Positions 1 to 40,200 of a stretch of 64,000 bases of DNA are shown here, one piece after another. A program made the position numbers and the translations under genes. This DNA is from Strongylocentrotus droebachiensis (lineage: Eukaryota; Echinodermata; Echinoidea; Camarodonta; Strongylocentrotidae). The number at the start of each line of letters is the position of its first letter. Within the stretch, counting starts at the first letter, position 1. The notes under the pieces were generated by a model. That model saw only the letters and a program-made list of their open reading frames with translations. It was not told where the DNA came from and searched no databases. The DNA lies in contig JAVYIG010007840.1 of NCBI GenBank assembly GCA_035222895.1, forward strand, positions 32,524-96,523, in the 5' to 3' direction.

Positions 1-363
1 TTTCAGTTCAAAACGATGCCCAAACCTGCGTTTCGTTAGACTAGTTTCGTTATACGACGTATCGTTAGTGAGCGTCCACACACACAATTTCATCGTAAAA
101 CTATCGCGAAACGGTATAGCTAATCACGGAAAATGTTGTGTGTGGACAGGGGGTATTTTGTCTTACCTTGATACAGGTTGCAGGGTGACTGGTTTGGTGA
201 CTTGCTGGCTGGCCCTGAACTGAGCATCAACTCTACTAAACATCCCTCCAGCATACTGACAAATAAAAGGCAAATAAAAGGAGAGAACAGATAAAAAAAA
301 GTATCAACCAACATGTGGAAGCAATATAAAGTGATATTATTTGAAACAACAATATGATATAAT

Positions 364-369
364 TTTATT
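364..369 (-). terminator. Candidate SANBR poly(A) signal
   Basis: An AATAAA on the minus strand lies 423 nt beyond the TAA stop. The stretch 370-791 has no open frame of note and is read as 3' UTR. Positions 1-360 hold no feature I can support. Confidence 0.4.
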
Positions 370-791
370 GAAATTCAAAACCAATTAATATTTGTAGTAA
401 CTTCTTGAATTAGTAATTGCAGCAAAGAAACACAAAAGAGACAACCATCACTTCTCTAATCAAATTTTTAATTGATTGATCACAATACTTATGATGATAT
501 CCTTCAATGGCTTCCCACTTATGATCAAAGGTTTAAAGCAGACTTGAGCCAATTATTTTCAAAAAGCCTGGCAGTAAGCTCATAATTATTAAAGGAAACA
601 CTTGCAAAACACATGACTCTTGATATACTATAGCTAAAGCTGGAAAAAAGCATGACAAACCCCGAGTGATTTTACATTAGTTTTTGAGAAGAAAAAAAAA
701 ATGTAAATTTTACACAAACCATTATAATTAGCCATGCTGAATTCTAATTAAATTGCTGCCTTAATCCAAAAACTGAATGAATAGAAAACTA

Positions 792-28149
<27,358 letters not shown>

Positions 28150-28699
28150 GGTGAATAGTCTGTTGGTATGAATCCGAGGAGTCAATATTCTTGATGTACC
28201 ATTAAATCATCTGTGTACAAAAATGAGGAACAAAGTAAATTTATTCTACGCTAAAATGAGTCTACAAGTCTACAAATGCCCCTTTTAATCAATAATAGTA
28301 TTTCTTTGACAGCCAGTTTGTCACTCAAAGTTTAATGTTATTTTAATGATGCCAAGGTTATTATATCTGCAGCACGAAAAGATAATGTTTAGAGCCAAGT
28401 GTTATTTGGATTTATTAGAAAAGAATTCTTGGATATTTCTTACTAGAGTCTAGACTTAGATCTATTCTAGCCTTTAGAGGTCTACTCTGAATTAAACGTG
28501 TCTGGAAGTGTCTCTGACATTCGATGAATTCTGTGCCACTCCCGCACCTTAATAATAGTCCTGACCTTACTTAGACGTCTAGATTCTAGTTACATGAAAC
28601 TAGTCTAGATCTAGATCTAATTTAACGTTTTGCAAATCGCATTATCGGATATATTCTCAACCTCATCAGGATTCAAATTGAATTTAAAATTGAATGTCT

Positions 28700-29700
28700 A
28701 ACTTTCACTCAACAGCTGAAACCGTCTTCACGCGTCACTTCACTTTTCGACTTTCGACTTCAGACTTTTTTACTTTGAATTCAGAATTTAGTCTATCGAG
28801 TATCGATCACACCTGTAGGTCTAACTAATTTTCACATTTTCAGATTTTGTGACTGATTTCAAAGTGTGCTTGAGAAGAAAGAAGACTCTGCTCCAAGGCA
28901 AGGTTGAGCTGCAGCTGGAAAAAAAGCGAATAGCACGACGATGGTCGGGGCCGGGCCTGAGCTCAGCTGAGACCGCCCGTGCCTGCTCGCCCGACTCCCA
29001 GACCCAGCTGTATGAGAGGGACCGTACGAGAGGCTGAGCGCGAGCTGCCCGTCGCGTCGGCCGTCCCGCACCGCGTCACACTTCCCGGGTTTTCATCAAC
29101 ATTATAATACTTTGGTGATGTACAGACCTACAATATACGTATATCACAATGTTTTTAACGTCTTACCAAAGTTCCTGTTAAAAACCTTAAATATCTTACA
29201 GTTTTATTCACCTTTTCGATCCTTGATGTTAAAGAGAGCTCAGAGCTAGCTGTATGTTGTCAAGATGACACGGTCAAAGGTCATTTGCTCGATCATTATT
29301 TTGGTGGGCGTTTTACACGAAGCACACAAAATTATATTGTTCAAAGTCTACATTTAAAAATTTCTAAATAGCACTAGAAAATGAAATTGTATATTATGTT
29401 GTCGAGTTGTATTTTTATTAACATAAAATACCTTCGATACCTCGAATGAAGAGTGACATTTATTATTTCGCCAAAAAGGTCCCTCTAAATAAAATGGATA
29501 GGTCCAGTGGAAGGAAGTAGTAAGTACATTCACGCGCGTACAAATATAAATCTACGGTCGCATTACGTTACCGGAATTCCCCGCGCCAACTTTGAAGGTT
29601 AACGTTGAATTTTCGCCGCCTCGGTTCCTCGGACCGTTCCAGCCCTTACGTTACCCGCGCCGAACCAGGTAGCTTTGGTGATCGAGTCAGTCGTCAGTAC
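28700..29700. promoter_or_regulatory. Probable divergent promoter region between SANBR and SLF1
   Basis: The two start codons face away from each other across 3.6 kb. The stretch from about 28.9 to 29.08 kb is clearly GC- and CpG-rich against an AT-rich background, and 29.52-29.67 kb is a second CpG-rich patch. A GGTCAAAGGTCA motif lies at 29272-29283. No TATA box stands out. Exact transcription starts cannot be placed from sequence. Confidence 0.5.
29560..29668 (+). other. Candidate SLF1 5' UTR exon
   Basis: This CpG-rich stretch ends at a CAG|GTAGCT donor-like site at 29668/29669. A good acceptor (pyrimidine tract then CAG at 31691-31693) precedes the exon that carries the SLF1 ATG, so a non-coding first exon is required somewhere upstream. 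An open frame here lacks an ATG and does not resemble a known protein. The placement is inference. Confidence 0.3.
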
Positions 29701-30350
29701 TCGCACTCACGCGGCCTTCTCTTTGATTTTCCGACATCGAGTTCGACTCAAGAGTCATTTGATTTGGAATTTTACTCGATCGTCGAGGCAGATCCAGATC
29801 CAGAGCCTGAGCCTGATGAGGCAAACAACACTAGAGACAGAGTCTAGTCTAATCTAAGTCAAAGAAGCTTCATCCTAGATCTACGATAAGGTGAAGTGCG
29901 GTAAAGCAAATCTTGTTAATGTCATGTTGTTACTTTGAATGTGTGATTGTGGGAATTGACTCGACTCGACGTCGACTAGATGAATGATGACCACCGTCAA
30001 AGTTTTGTATTGATGATGGCGTCGTGATAAATTACATTGTGACTGATTAACTAGATCTCTAGATCGGGTCATAATCATCAACTAACAACATGAACATGAT
30101 GATGATGACTAGAAATAAGTCTTGAGAGTTTAACTTTCTTTGTGAATGATATGAATAATGATGATAGACTGATATCTTGTCAACTTTCTTGTTAATCAGT
30201 TAATCAAAGCTTGACTAAAAAACTGAAAAGTCAAAAGTCAAATGAATAGTATGATATTGATAGATAATCAAATGATAATTAGTCTAGTCATGATCATCGA
30301 TCATCATCATGATGTGATTTAAAGCTATTCATTTGTACTAGAATGTTTGT

Positions 30351-30462
30351 AGACCGAATTTTCCGTCTCTTTCGTTCGTTAGCCTCTTATTGGGGTAGGG
30401 TCGGAGAGCCGACCCTACCCCAATAAGAGGCTAACGAACGAAAGAGACGGAAAATTCGGTCT
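30351..30462. repeat. Perfect 54-bp hairpin with 4-nt loop and flanking duplication
   Basis: Arms 30351-30404 and 30409-30462 are exact reverse complements around AGAG. AGAATGTTTGT lies on both sides (30340-30350 and 30463-30473), as expected for an 11-bp target-site duplication. No coding content. It lies in the SLF1 upstream region. Confidence 0.95.
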
Positions 30463-31762
30463 AGAATGTTTGTAGAATGATGAGGTTTTCAAACTTTGCG
30501 CTCATTTGTTTCGGAATGTGATAGGTCTAGATCTACATGTATTTGAATTGATACAGCATTACAATCTCAGACATTTTACACATTTTATTGAGGTCAAGAC
30601 CATGCAGAAAACAAAATTTTGAGTTGGGTGCAAGTAGAAAATGTATTGATTTGAAGTATTGTAGAGATCACAACCTCACAATTCAATGTCAGATCACAAA
30701 GCACAAACAAGAATTAACTGAAAAAGGGATCATTAAAATGACAAGTCAAATTTTCATGGACATGAGTTTACAGATCATTTAACAGATTTATCAATATACT
30801 GTAGCAATTTCGTCAAACATAAGATTGCAATAGACCTAGATCTACATGTACATGTAGGTCTACTAAATGTAGATTGTTTCACAGTTTTGTTTTCATTTTC
30901 ATTTAGAAGACGTAGACTAGAATCTAGATCTTTTCTTTTGAAGTCTTTATGATCCTCAAATTTTGAAGATTTTTCAGACCCTTGCCAATAAATGAATTAT
31001 AAATATAATGAATGCATTAGCCATTATAAGAAAGGTGGCATTCTTTTGTCAATGTTGTCAGTTTAAACTACAATTATTACAAGCAATACCAAAGAAAATT
31101 TCATCACAGACACGAGGTTGTCTATGTATTGTGTAGGATTTTGGGTTCCTCTCTCTTTATTGATGGAATCAGATTTTTGACATTTTATTAATTTGTTCAG
31201 GTATTGACCACTACACTAGACCATATTATGCAAACTTTTTGTCATGTGTGAAATGTAGAAACACATTATTGTCTGTTTCTTAATTTCCTTCCTATACTTT
31301 GCTGCAGAATATTTGTTGTTTGTTTGTTTTGTTACATGTTTTGTTTTTGTTATTTTCGAGGCAGTTTACCACATCATGTCTACAAGTAGACAGAAAAATC
31401 TGCTTGGATGATTTTTGAAACATATTTTGTCTTTTGATGCTCTCCTCCAAGACAGGGATTTGGTGAAACCAGACATAGTCTCAGCGGAACAGGGTGCCTG
31501 GTATGCTTGAGCCCTAGTTACTTTGGCAGCTCGGCTACGACCAGGGTAATACGTGTAAAGCGCCATGAGCGTCGGAGCCTGGCGGATACCGGCGCTGTAT
31601 AAATATCCATATTGTTATTATCACCCCCAATCAATATAGACTGAATATCCATTGAGTGTAAAAATGATTTAATATCTATTTCATATTTTACAGATTTAAA
31701 TTTGCTGTACATGCTAAAGCAGAGATCAAGTCAAACAAGAGTGTCTGGGGATACCGTCAAAC

Positions 31763-34758
31763 ATGGAAACCAAAGAGTCATCCAGGTCAAAGGTCACTAG
31801 ACTGAGTCGACAGAGAGGAGGGGATCAAAGGAGTATTTCTGCATCTTCTGGAGCCCCGTGTGACTTTCTATTATCCGGGTTCAGGGCGGAGCATGAGAAG
31901 AAGGAACTTATGAAGAAGATCCGAGCATTGGGTGGAAGAGCAAAAACTGAAAGGGTATGTTAATAATAATAATAATAATATTCTGCTTTTATATAGCGCC
32001 CAATTCATCGATACAACGATGTGCCAAAGCGCTTTACAGATATATTATTACCCCGGTCATCGGATTCAGGGTTACCCTCGCACAACGTATGCACATTTTC
32101 CACTCCCTGGGGAGCATTCCAGCCAGTCGCCATTTTACAAGCACATACTTGCTCATCCAACCACATGAACTTTTGCATCCTACCGGTTGTAATGGTACTA
32201 TTGGTAGATGAATATCTAATGTTTTGGAGTGAGATAGTACATTTATGTTTGAGGTGAAAGATACGAGTAGTTCTATTCAACAAGGTGTAAACAAGTGGAC
32301 TAATTTGACTCCTGAATAGTGAAAAGTGTACAATGTTTTAAAATTTATGAATGTACATTCATGTTTCATTTTTGTATCAGACAATGCTAAACTGATCTTG
32401 AGCACTATTTTCCCCTGACCTGCTCATAGCAGTGTGTCATTTTGCGAATCAAACGATTTCAGAGTTATTCTATTTTCTAATATTTTCTCCTAAACAACCC
32501 AAATCTATGTAACATTGGACAATCATTGTACTTATCTCATGTTTTTCAGACGTATGTTATAGGGTGCACCCATGTCATCAGCTACAAACCAATCAGAAGT
32601 GAGAAGTTTCTCTGCGGAGTTGCATCAGGTAAAGTTTGAACTCCAAACTGCAATGTAATGTTTCATTGTTCCCCATGCCAAATTGCGTATCATTCTTTCA
32701 TTCCTTATAATCAGGCCTGATAATTTCCTGATTTAAATCGGTTTCCTGATTATTATTATTATTTTCTATTTTGTTCATCATTATTTTTTTCTCTAAAAAA
32801 AAATATCTATATTCCCTGAGATCGATGTAAATCCGGTTTAAAATTAGGAAGGGGGGTGAGGTGCTGCTTTTTATGACTTGCTTGAACGCGCAAGCGGCTG
32901 AGAGACAGATTTTTGACAAATATACCCATTAAATTAAATTAATGTATTTATTTTGCATGATAGACAGGGTTGGTTAAGTTAGAGGCACTTCCGTAAAGTT
33001 GTGTAAAGAAAATATATTTTCTGCCTTTAAGACAAGCAACTGGATGTCAGGGACCCATGATGGATTCTCCATTTATATGTAGTGTTCTACTTTGGGGATT
33101 CTGGATTATTATTATTTTATTGTTATTGTTATTATTCATTGATTTAGCAATGTCTCAATCGCAAGTACAAAAAGAATGAAATAAAGCACAATTGAAATAT
33201 AATCAATAATTACATGTAATAGGAAATAAAAGTGCATTTTCTGCCTCATTTCCTAGGATGCTGGGGTAGAAAAAAGAAAAAGAAATTCCTATGACCAAAA
33301 TGCATTCCTATCCTTAAATTGAGGTACTGTACATGTACATGCCACACATGAGGCCGCTATCCATTCCAGCAAAACCGCTCACGATGGCGGTCTCCTGCGT
33401 TCTTAAATTTATCTCTTCAGTTCAATGAAAAATATATACAAATATCCATTATACTTGTTTGTATGCTTTGTATTATGGTTATTGTATAATATTATTAGAC
33501 ATGATGATTTGCTATGAATGTAATACTTATGTAAAAATGTATAACCTTGTATTTGTTTTTTGAACTCAGAAATAAAATTTATCAAACAAATCAATCAAAC
33601 ACAACTTCAGAGAATTCTAAGGTCATGAACCTAATATCTGAATAATTTTTTTATCATTTTCAAACAAAACATAAAAAAGGCAGCTGTGTAATGTTTTTTC
33701 TCAGATATGTATCGTTATCGGCATCTGATAATGTGGAGGGGGGGGGGGGCAAACATTAAATCTCAAAAATGTAGATATTGTAAAGAGAACTTTGATGGGG
33801 TTACTTTTTGCCAAACAATTGGAATGTTCTGTTTATCAAATCGTCTTCTCATGACAGGAAAGTGGATCCTGAAGCCAGAATTCATCACAGACAGTTTCTC
33901 CAGGGGCAAATGGCAGGCGGAGTCCAAGTACGAGTGGAGCGAGGGCGATACGTCGGAGAACGTTCTACCGGGTCTCCTGAGGGCTCCAAGGCGATGGAGG
34001 AAGAAGGTCGCTGCCAGCGGACATGGAGCCTTCCACAGCTGGAACATACTGCTCCATGTTACCGACCGCAACAATAGAGATGCGGTTTATAGAAGGTAAG
34101 CACCCCTCCCCCCCATCCCCATGTTCCTTTGTTTATCCTCAGAGAAATAGATATTAAAGCCCATCTGTACTAGTTTACAGAAGGGATTAGACCACCCTGC
34201 AAGGTCACTGACAGGTGGTTATTTCATCAGACTAGCTCTCACTTAACATAAGAAAAAGAGGATCATGGGGGACCAATGGTCACCGATTAGGAATTGTTAG
34301 CTATATAGAGGGTGCAAGTAGCTATAAGTAGTGCAGTGGGGCTTTAAAGACTTGATGACCTTTTTTGTTTGTTTTACAGGAGCTACAGCTCTCAAACGTC
34401 TTGCTATTTTTGTAGTTTAATTTTTCTTTGTCACTTTTTTATTTTTTAATTTTGTATTTTTTATGTAGTTTTTATATGGTGGTCATATGAATGAAATGAA
34501 ATTTTACATGTCGTTACACTGCATCCCTCTCCCTTCCTCTCTCTCTCTCTCTCTCTAACTCTTCGTACTTGCAGAGTTATTGAGGCGGGTGGAGGGCAGT
34601 GTGTCAAAGCGACCTTCCCCATCAAGGAGCCCGCTAGACTAGTTCCTTCGGTCACTCATGTCATCGTGGACAAGTGCCATGAGAAGGACGTTCAGTATCT
34701 AGAAGAAAGAGGCACCCCTTGTCTCCTTCCAGAATTCATTGCGGAGTATCTCTTTCAG
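31763..34758 (+). CDS. SLF1: SLF1 exons 1-4: tandem BRCT domains
   Basis: Exon 1 begins with a Ser/Arg-rich leader, then CDFLLSGF starts BRCT 1. Exons 2-3 carry YVIGCTHVIS, the hallmark GKWILKPEFITDSFSRGKW with the invariant Trp, and APRRWRKK. BRCT 2 runs from AFHSWNILLHV through RVIEAGGGQCVK and VTHVIVDK to CLLPEFIAEYLFQ. The order and spacing match human SLF1, including the APKRWREE-like linker before BRCT 2. Confidence 0.93.
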
Positions 34759-37177
34759 GTAGGTATCTATTAAGAATGCCACTGGTGTGTGAAGAAAGAG
34801 GGAGGAAGGTAGCCCCATTTGGTTAAGTAAGCTAGACTAGCATCCTTGTTTCACTTACATCATCATGGACAATTGCTATTGAGAAGGACATCCAATGTCT
34901 AGAAGGGCAGACATCCCTTGTCTACTTCCAGAATTTATTGCGGAGCATCTCTTCCAGGTAGGTAAGCAGTAAGAATGCCACAGGTGTGTGAAGAAAGAGG
35001 GAGGGGGCCCTATTTGGTAACTCATTCAGAACAATTGACCACATTTTGTGGTTTGCCGTGATAACAAAAAAACTAGAACGTCTAGTGACCTCAGAGTTCG
35101 TCAGGCTCTGCAGAATAATATTAGACAATCAGAGCACTCTTTACTTAGTCGTATGGCAAATCCTATCCCAAGTTATGAAATTTATTTCAGTAAAAAAGCG
35201 GACGTGCCTACGTGAATATTCATAGAAGCTATTGTTGCCCGTCACTTCCGCCCAGCAACAAGGGCCTGTTCGTGAGACGGAGTACAGCTATCGCGATATA
35301 CCTTGCCTCCCGTTTGATACTGTGTCAAAAGTTGAATCCAGTAATCGAGCAAAAGAAAGAAAAGTACTTGCCAGTAATAATTAGAAATACATACCGGTAA
35401 TCTTATAAAAATTAGTTTTATGTATTTATTTCTGTAAATTCTGGAATAAAGATACACATTTGGGATTCAAATACATTTAACATTATGAGAAAAACTCCAC
35501 TTGGAGGTCATAAATTCCAACATTATTATTTGTTTACGAAACTCAGGGGGAGGGCCTCAGTGTCTGTTGGTGATGAATGAACTGACCTTCATTCCTTCCT
35601 TTGTCTATTAGTTACTAGGCAACACATAGTTGGTAGTTTACAATTACCATCCCATCATAATGTTCAATATATTTGTGTCTGTTTTCACCTCTTGAAATTA
35701 AGGCCCATCGTGATTCAGATAATCAACAGTTATTTATGAAATGATTATGATATTGAAAAATCCTACCCAAATTCGTTATTTCTTATTATCTAACAACATT
35801 TTGTTCAGCTAATTACAAAAAATGCCTGGCCTGTAAGCCTAATGCAAGCATCCCTCGATGATGCGTCATAACACGTTGTGTCACCCAGCTGTTCAGACTT
35901 TCCCCACGCTAAACCCAGCCATATCGATAAAGGATCGTCTCGTGCGTTTACCTTTCATTTTTGAGCAGGGGATTTCGAATTCGAAGATAAAATAAAAAAC
36001 TACCAGAAACTTTGTGTACTGCAATTTTGGTCAATACAAATTTTATCAATACAAAGAAATTTACAGGAGCTTTTGTTCGAGTTGGGGACGCGATTTGGTC
36101 TGAGGTTCTCCTCTGTTCTATTCATTGATTTATGTGTTCATTCATTGCAGGAGAATCCGAATATGACCCAGTATCATGTTTCCAGTGCGTTGATGACTCC
36201 AACACAAACCTTGAGACAGACGAACGTCGTGGTATCTACAGTCAGCGCAAAGAAAGACCATGGTTTGTAACTTTGTAGCCATTCATATCATTGCGAAAGC
36301 GATAGTAAGACAGTGAAACCTGTGTATAAAGGCCATTCCGGGATACGAGAAAAGAGTTCTTTACAGGGAGATGGTCTGTATGTACAGGTTCCTTTAGTAC
36401 ACATTTTACTGTGTAATGCCATTCAGCGGAAACAAAAGATTGTAGTCATTCTATTCAGTTGGTGGATTGCTATTAAAACATGTTTTACTCTAATTAAAAT
36501 AGTCTATTCCTACTTGTCTTCAAGTTGTTTTGACAACAAATTGTGTCAGAAGAAAATCAGTGTGATTCTATCTTTTTGACACATTCAAACTCTTTTTGGG
36601 GGTGTGTTTGTGCAAGTTAGTTTTCCTAGTTTTTTGAGGTATTACCAAATCTTTGAAGGATAAATTCTTTCAGCATGAAAGAGTTCATGCTAATACCAAC
36701 TAGAAATCAATGTTATATAACAAATATTTAAAAAGTATTCAACAGATGAAGTTTATTTTAAATATTTTTGGTGACAGAAGTTTTGCTTGATAAGTCTAAA
36801 GCCAACTGCTACTTATATGCCTGGAATTTAGTTCTTTCTCGTTTATTTTTCAAAAAAATTAGACACATTCCTGAAGCCAAACCCACGGACCAGATCTCAA
36901 GGAAATAAGACGAACACTGCAGGAAGAGAAGGAGATACCCCCGGATCAACGATGAGCAATGCGGAGGAGAGTAACTCTAGCGACCCAGGGAGGGGCGTCA
37001 AAAGGAAGCTTCACTTTTCACCCAATCAGCTGAGGGAGGCACTGCAGATATTAAAAAAGAGAAAGGTATTTGTAAATATGATCAGATTTTGTTGTTGATT
37101 TCACAGTTTTTCAAGATTGACTGTCAAGCATCTACTACATCTACTACTGGTTGCTTATTTACCCCCATGCAGTGGCG

Positions 37178-37223
<46 letters not shown>

Positions 37224-37268
37224 TCTTTCTCTCTCTCTTTCTCTTTCTTTCTCTCTCTTTCTCTTTCT

Positions 37269-37299
<31 letters not shown>

Positions 37300-40200
37300 C
37301 CTCCCTCCCTCCCTCTCTTTCTCTTTTTCTCTCTCTCTCTCCCTCCCTCTCTCTTCATACAGAGGAATTTCCAAAGGGCTGATTGAATTAAGTTTACCTC
37401 CTCAAATTGGCAACAATAATATTTCTTTCAGTCTTTCATTCTGGAGGCGAAATGTTAAATGCATTTCCATAACAAACAAAAAAGCAAAATTGCCGTAACC
37501 TCTATTTGTAAAGCTGTGAAGCAACATTTGTCTATTGAAATTGGACACACAACTTGCTTTTTGTACCAAACAGTCATTTATTTTCATTACGCAATGTGTT
37601 AGTTCATTTGGCGTAGCTAGTAAGCAAATATTAATCGCCTACGAGGGTAATGGTACAAACTATCACTTCCGAGGCGATATGGATGTAGCTATCTTTCCGA
37701 AGCAAAGCTGAGGAAAGATAGCGTATACATTCAGATCGCTGAGGAAGTGATGGTTTGCCATCGCCTGAAACCAAAAGGTGATATTTGCTTTATATTCCAC
37801 ATCAAAAACATTTCACTTCTTCTGTCATTTTAGAGCAACAAATCATCAATTAACAGCTAGCAAACGGTGTACAATACGTAAAGTGCATGCAGTACTTACG
37901 TACGTACGTATACGCATACAAGAAAGTGTGTTGCACTGTGTAGATAGTACTACCATCTTCAATGGAAGTGCGTTGCACTGTGTAGATAGTACTACATGTA
38001 CTATCTACACAGTGCAACAAACTTTTCTTCTCCCATCAATGACGGACGAACTATCTTTCATCACATGATTTACTTTTGACCAATGATAGTGCAAGATTCT
38101 TTGTATTTGTAATATAACAGTAAATATCTTTTCTGTGTTTTGCATTTGATTTGTTTCTTTATATTCAGCTCTCGTCTCAGCACCTTCCTCTGGTACCATA
38201 CACAATGTTGATCCCAAGACCTAAGAAAACATTCCAGGTAAGAAATAAAATAAATGTGAAGAAAGAATTACAGATTATGATTCATACTTGTGATAATATT
38301 TCTAAAGCATCTGGGCCCATAATCATGTAAAAATGATAAGCTAGTTGTCAATTAATAACAGAAGCTATAGTACACAGTTAGTTGACAACTAGGCATTTGT
38401 TACGCTCTCTCCTGCCCTTATATATTTTTCCCGTTTTTTTTCTTCTGTTTTGCTCCCTCCCTCTCTCTGTTTTCTTGTGGGTTTTTTTCTCTCACTCTAT
38501 CCCTATCTTTAACCCTGTCTCCTCTTCTTCCTCCTCCTCCTCTTCTTCTTCCTCTCACTTTCCTTCATATTTATCTATTTATTTCTTATTTTTTCCCTCT
38601 TGGCATTTATTATTTCAAACTAGTTTACAAAGAAGAAGAATCTTGCTCCCAGTACCCTATGTTACAAACAGATGTGGAGTAACTATAACTTTCAGAAATA
38701 CCTAGTTCATTCGTCACGCCAATGAGACAAATACTAGACAGAAAGTGAAATTATTTTTATTTTCAACCCCAAAATTCTCAAAAGGCTAAGATTATCACCT
38801 TATGAATCAAAACCTTATTTGGTCAGTTATCTGTCAATTGAGAGTCAGTTTGATTTGAGTATACGAGTTCTCTCTCTCTCCTTTTTGATTGTATTCAGTG
38901 TGCTAGCCACGTCTGTCCATCGATCCCATTCTCAGCCAACATCTGCAACTCCATCGAGGCCAACATAGAGGAGTCCCACTGGTTGGATGCTCTGTCGTGT
39001 ATAGGCTCCTCGATCTCCACCCTTCAATACCCTCCTTCGCACATGCTCTACAGCATCATGCAACACATCCTCCTTGTAAGTCGAACATATTTCCAGTTCA
39101 GCCTTGTTACCATTCTGCTTGAATAGTTCTTATTTTTAAAACCTTTAAAGTAGTCGCCCAAGGAATATTCACAACTGATAATTATGGACAAATTATAAGA
39201 TTTTCTCTTGTAAAATATAATAACTTGCTGAAAAATCAAATACGGAAGATATCATGGAAAGGCGTAAAATATAATTTTGTGGTGAGCTTTGTCTCGCATG
39301 TGACTTCACAAATCTTGACGCTCTACGGAGGACTGCTGAAGGCAGAACATCTGGATCTCAAAATTAACATTTTTGAGAGATGATTACTGCGGGCCCCAAA
39401 GATATTTTGAAGAGGGAAGTTGTTATATTTGATCAGTAAGGCTTCCCCTTCACAATGATATGAATTTTGCATCAATTCAAAACACTTTTGATTCTTCGGG
39501 TGACTACTTAAGCCTCAATCCAACTTGTCTTCTTTGATTTGTTTGATCCATCATCTACAGTGCCCGAGCCTGATGATCTGTCGTTCAGCAGTGCACATCT
39601 TAAAGCAGGTGCTATGTCTGCACAGTCCTGCCTGCTACGTGTCGCTACGAGGGCTCTATCTTGATTCCATGGTCCAACCTCAAGGGATCTTCAAAATGCC
39701 GTACCACTATGAACACTGGAACTTTGTGGATGCTGTCATAAGGTGAGATATGGAAATATCTTTGTCTACAAGACCTGATTGCACAAGGGCGGTTTGTAAA
39801 GTAAAAGGATCAAATAAAATAATCAAAATTTACCAAAATGATGGTGAAAAATGGATTTTTGTTCGCCTTTATGAGAAATGTTCTCTTTTGTTTGTTGACT
39901 TTCTGGCCACCATTGTAATCTGTCGCGTGGGTTTTAGTAACTTTTGTGAATTATGAAATGTGACAATTTCCAACTCGATAGTATAGCTGATGGCTCAAAG
40001 TCATCGAGGTTATAGCAGAATATGGGAAAGAGTATCACTAACATTTTACAGGAAGAATTTGAGTTTTCTTTAACTGTGTTGAGAATTAATGTTTATTTGC
40101 TCTATCTCTCTATGTATGTACCTAATGTCTCTCCTAACCCCCTATGCTATCTGGTTGTATCTTTCAATCTTATACATGTATGTATATCTGTTACTAATTT

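Noticed and set aside
29605..29847. 80-residue open frame in the CpG-rich region upstream of SLF1
   Set aside because: It starts with TTG and not ATG, shows no domain, and a donor-like site at 29668 suggests a non-coding first exon.
37155..37374. Arg/Glu-rich and Ser/Leu-rich open frames
   Set aside because: They come from the polypyrimidine (CT)n tract and are not genes.
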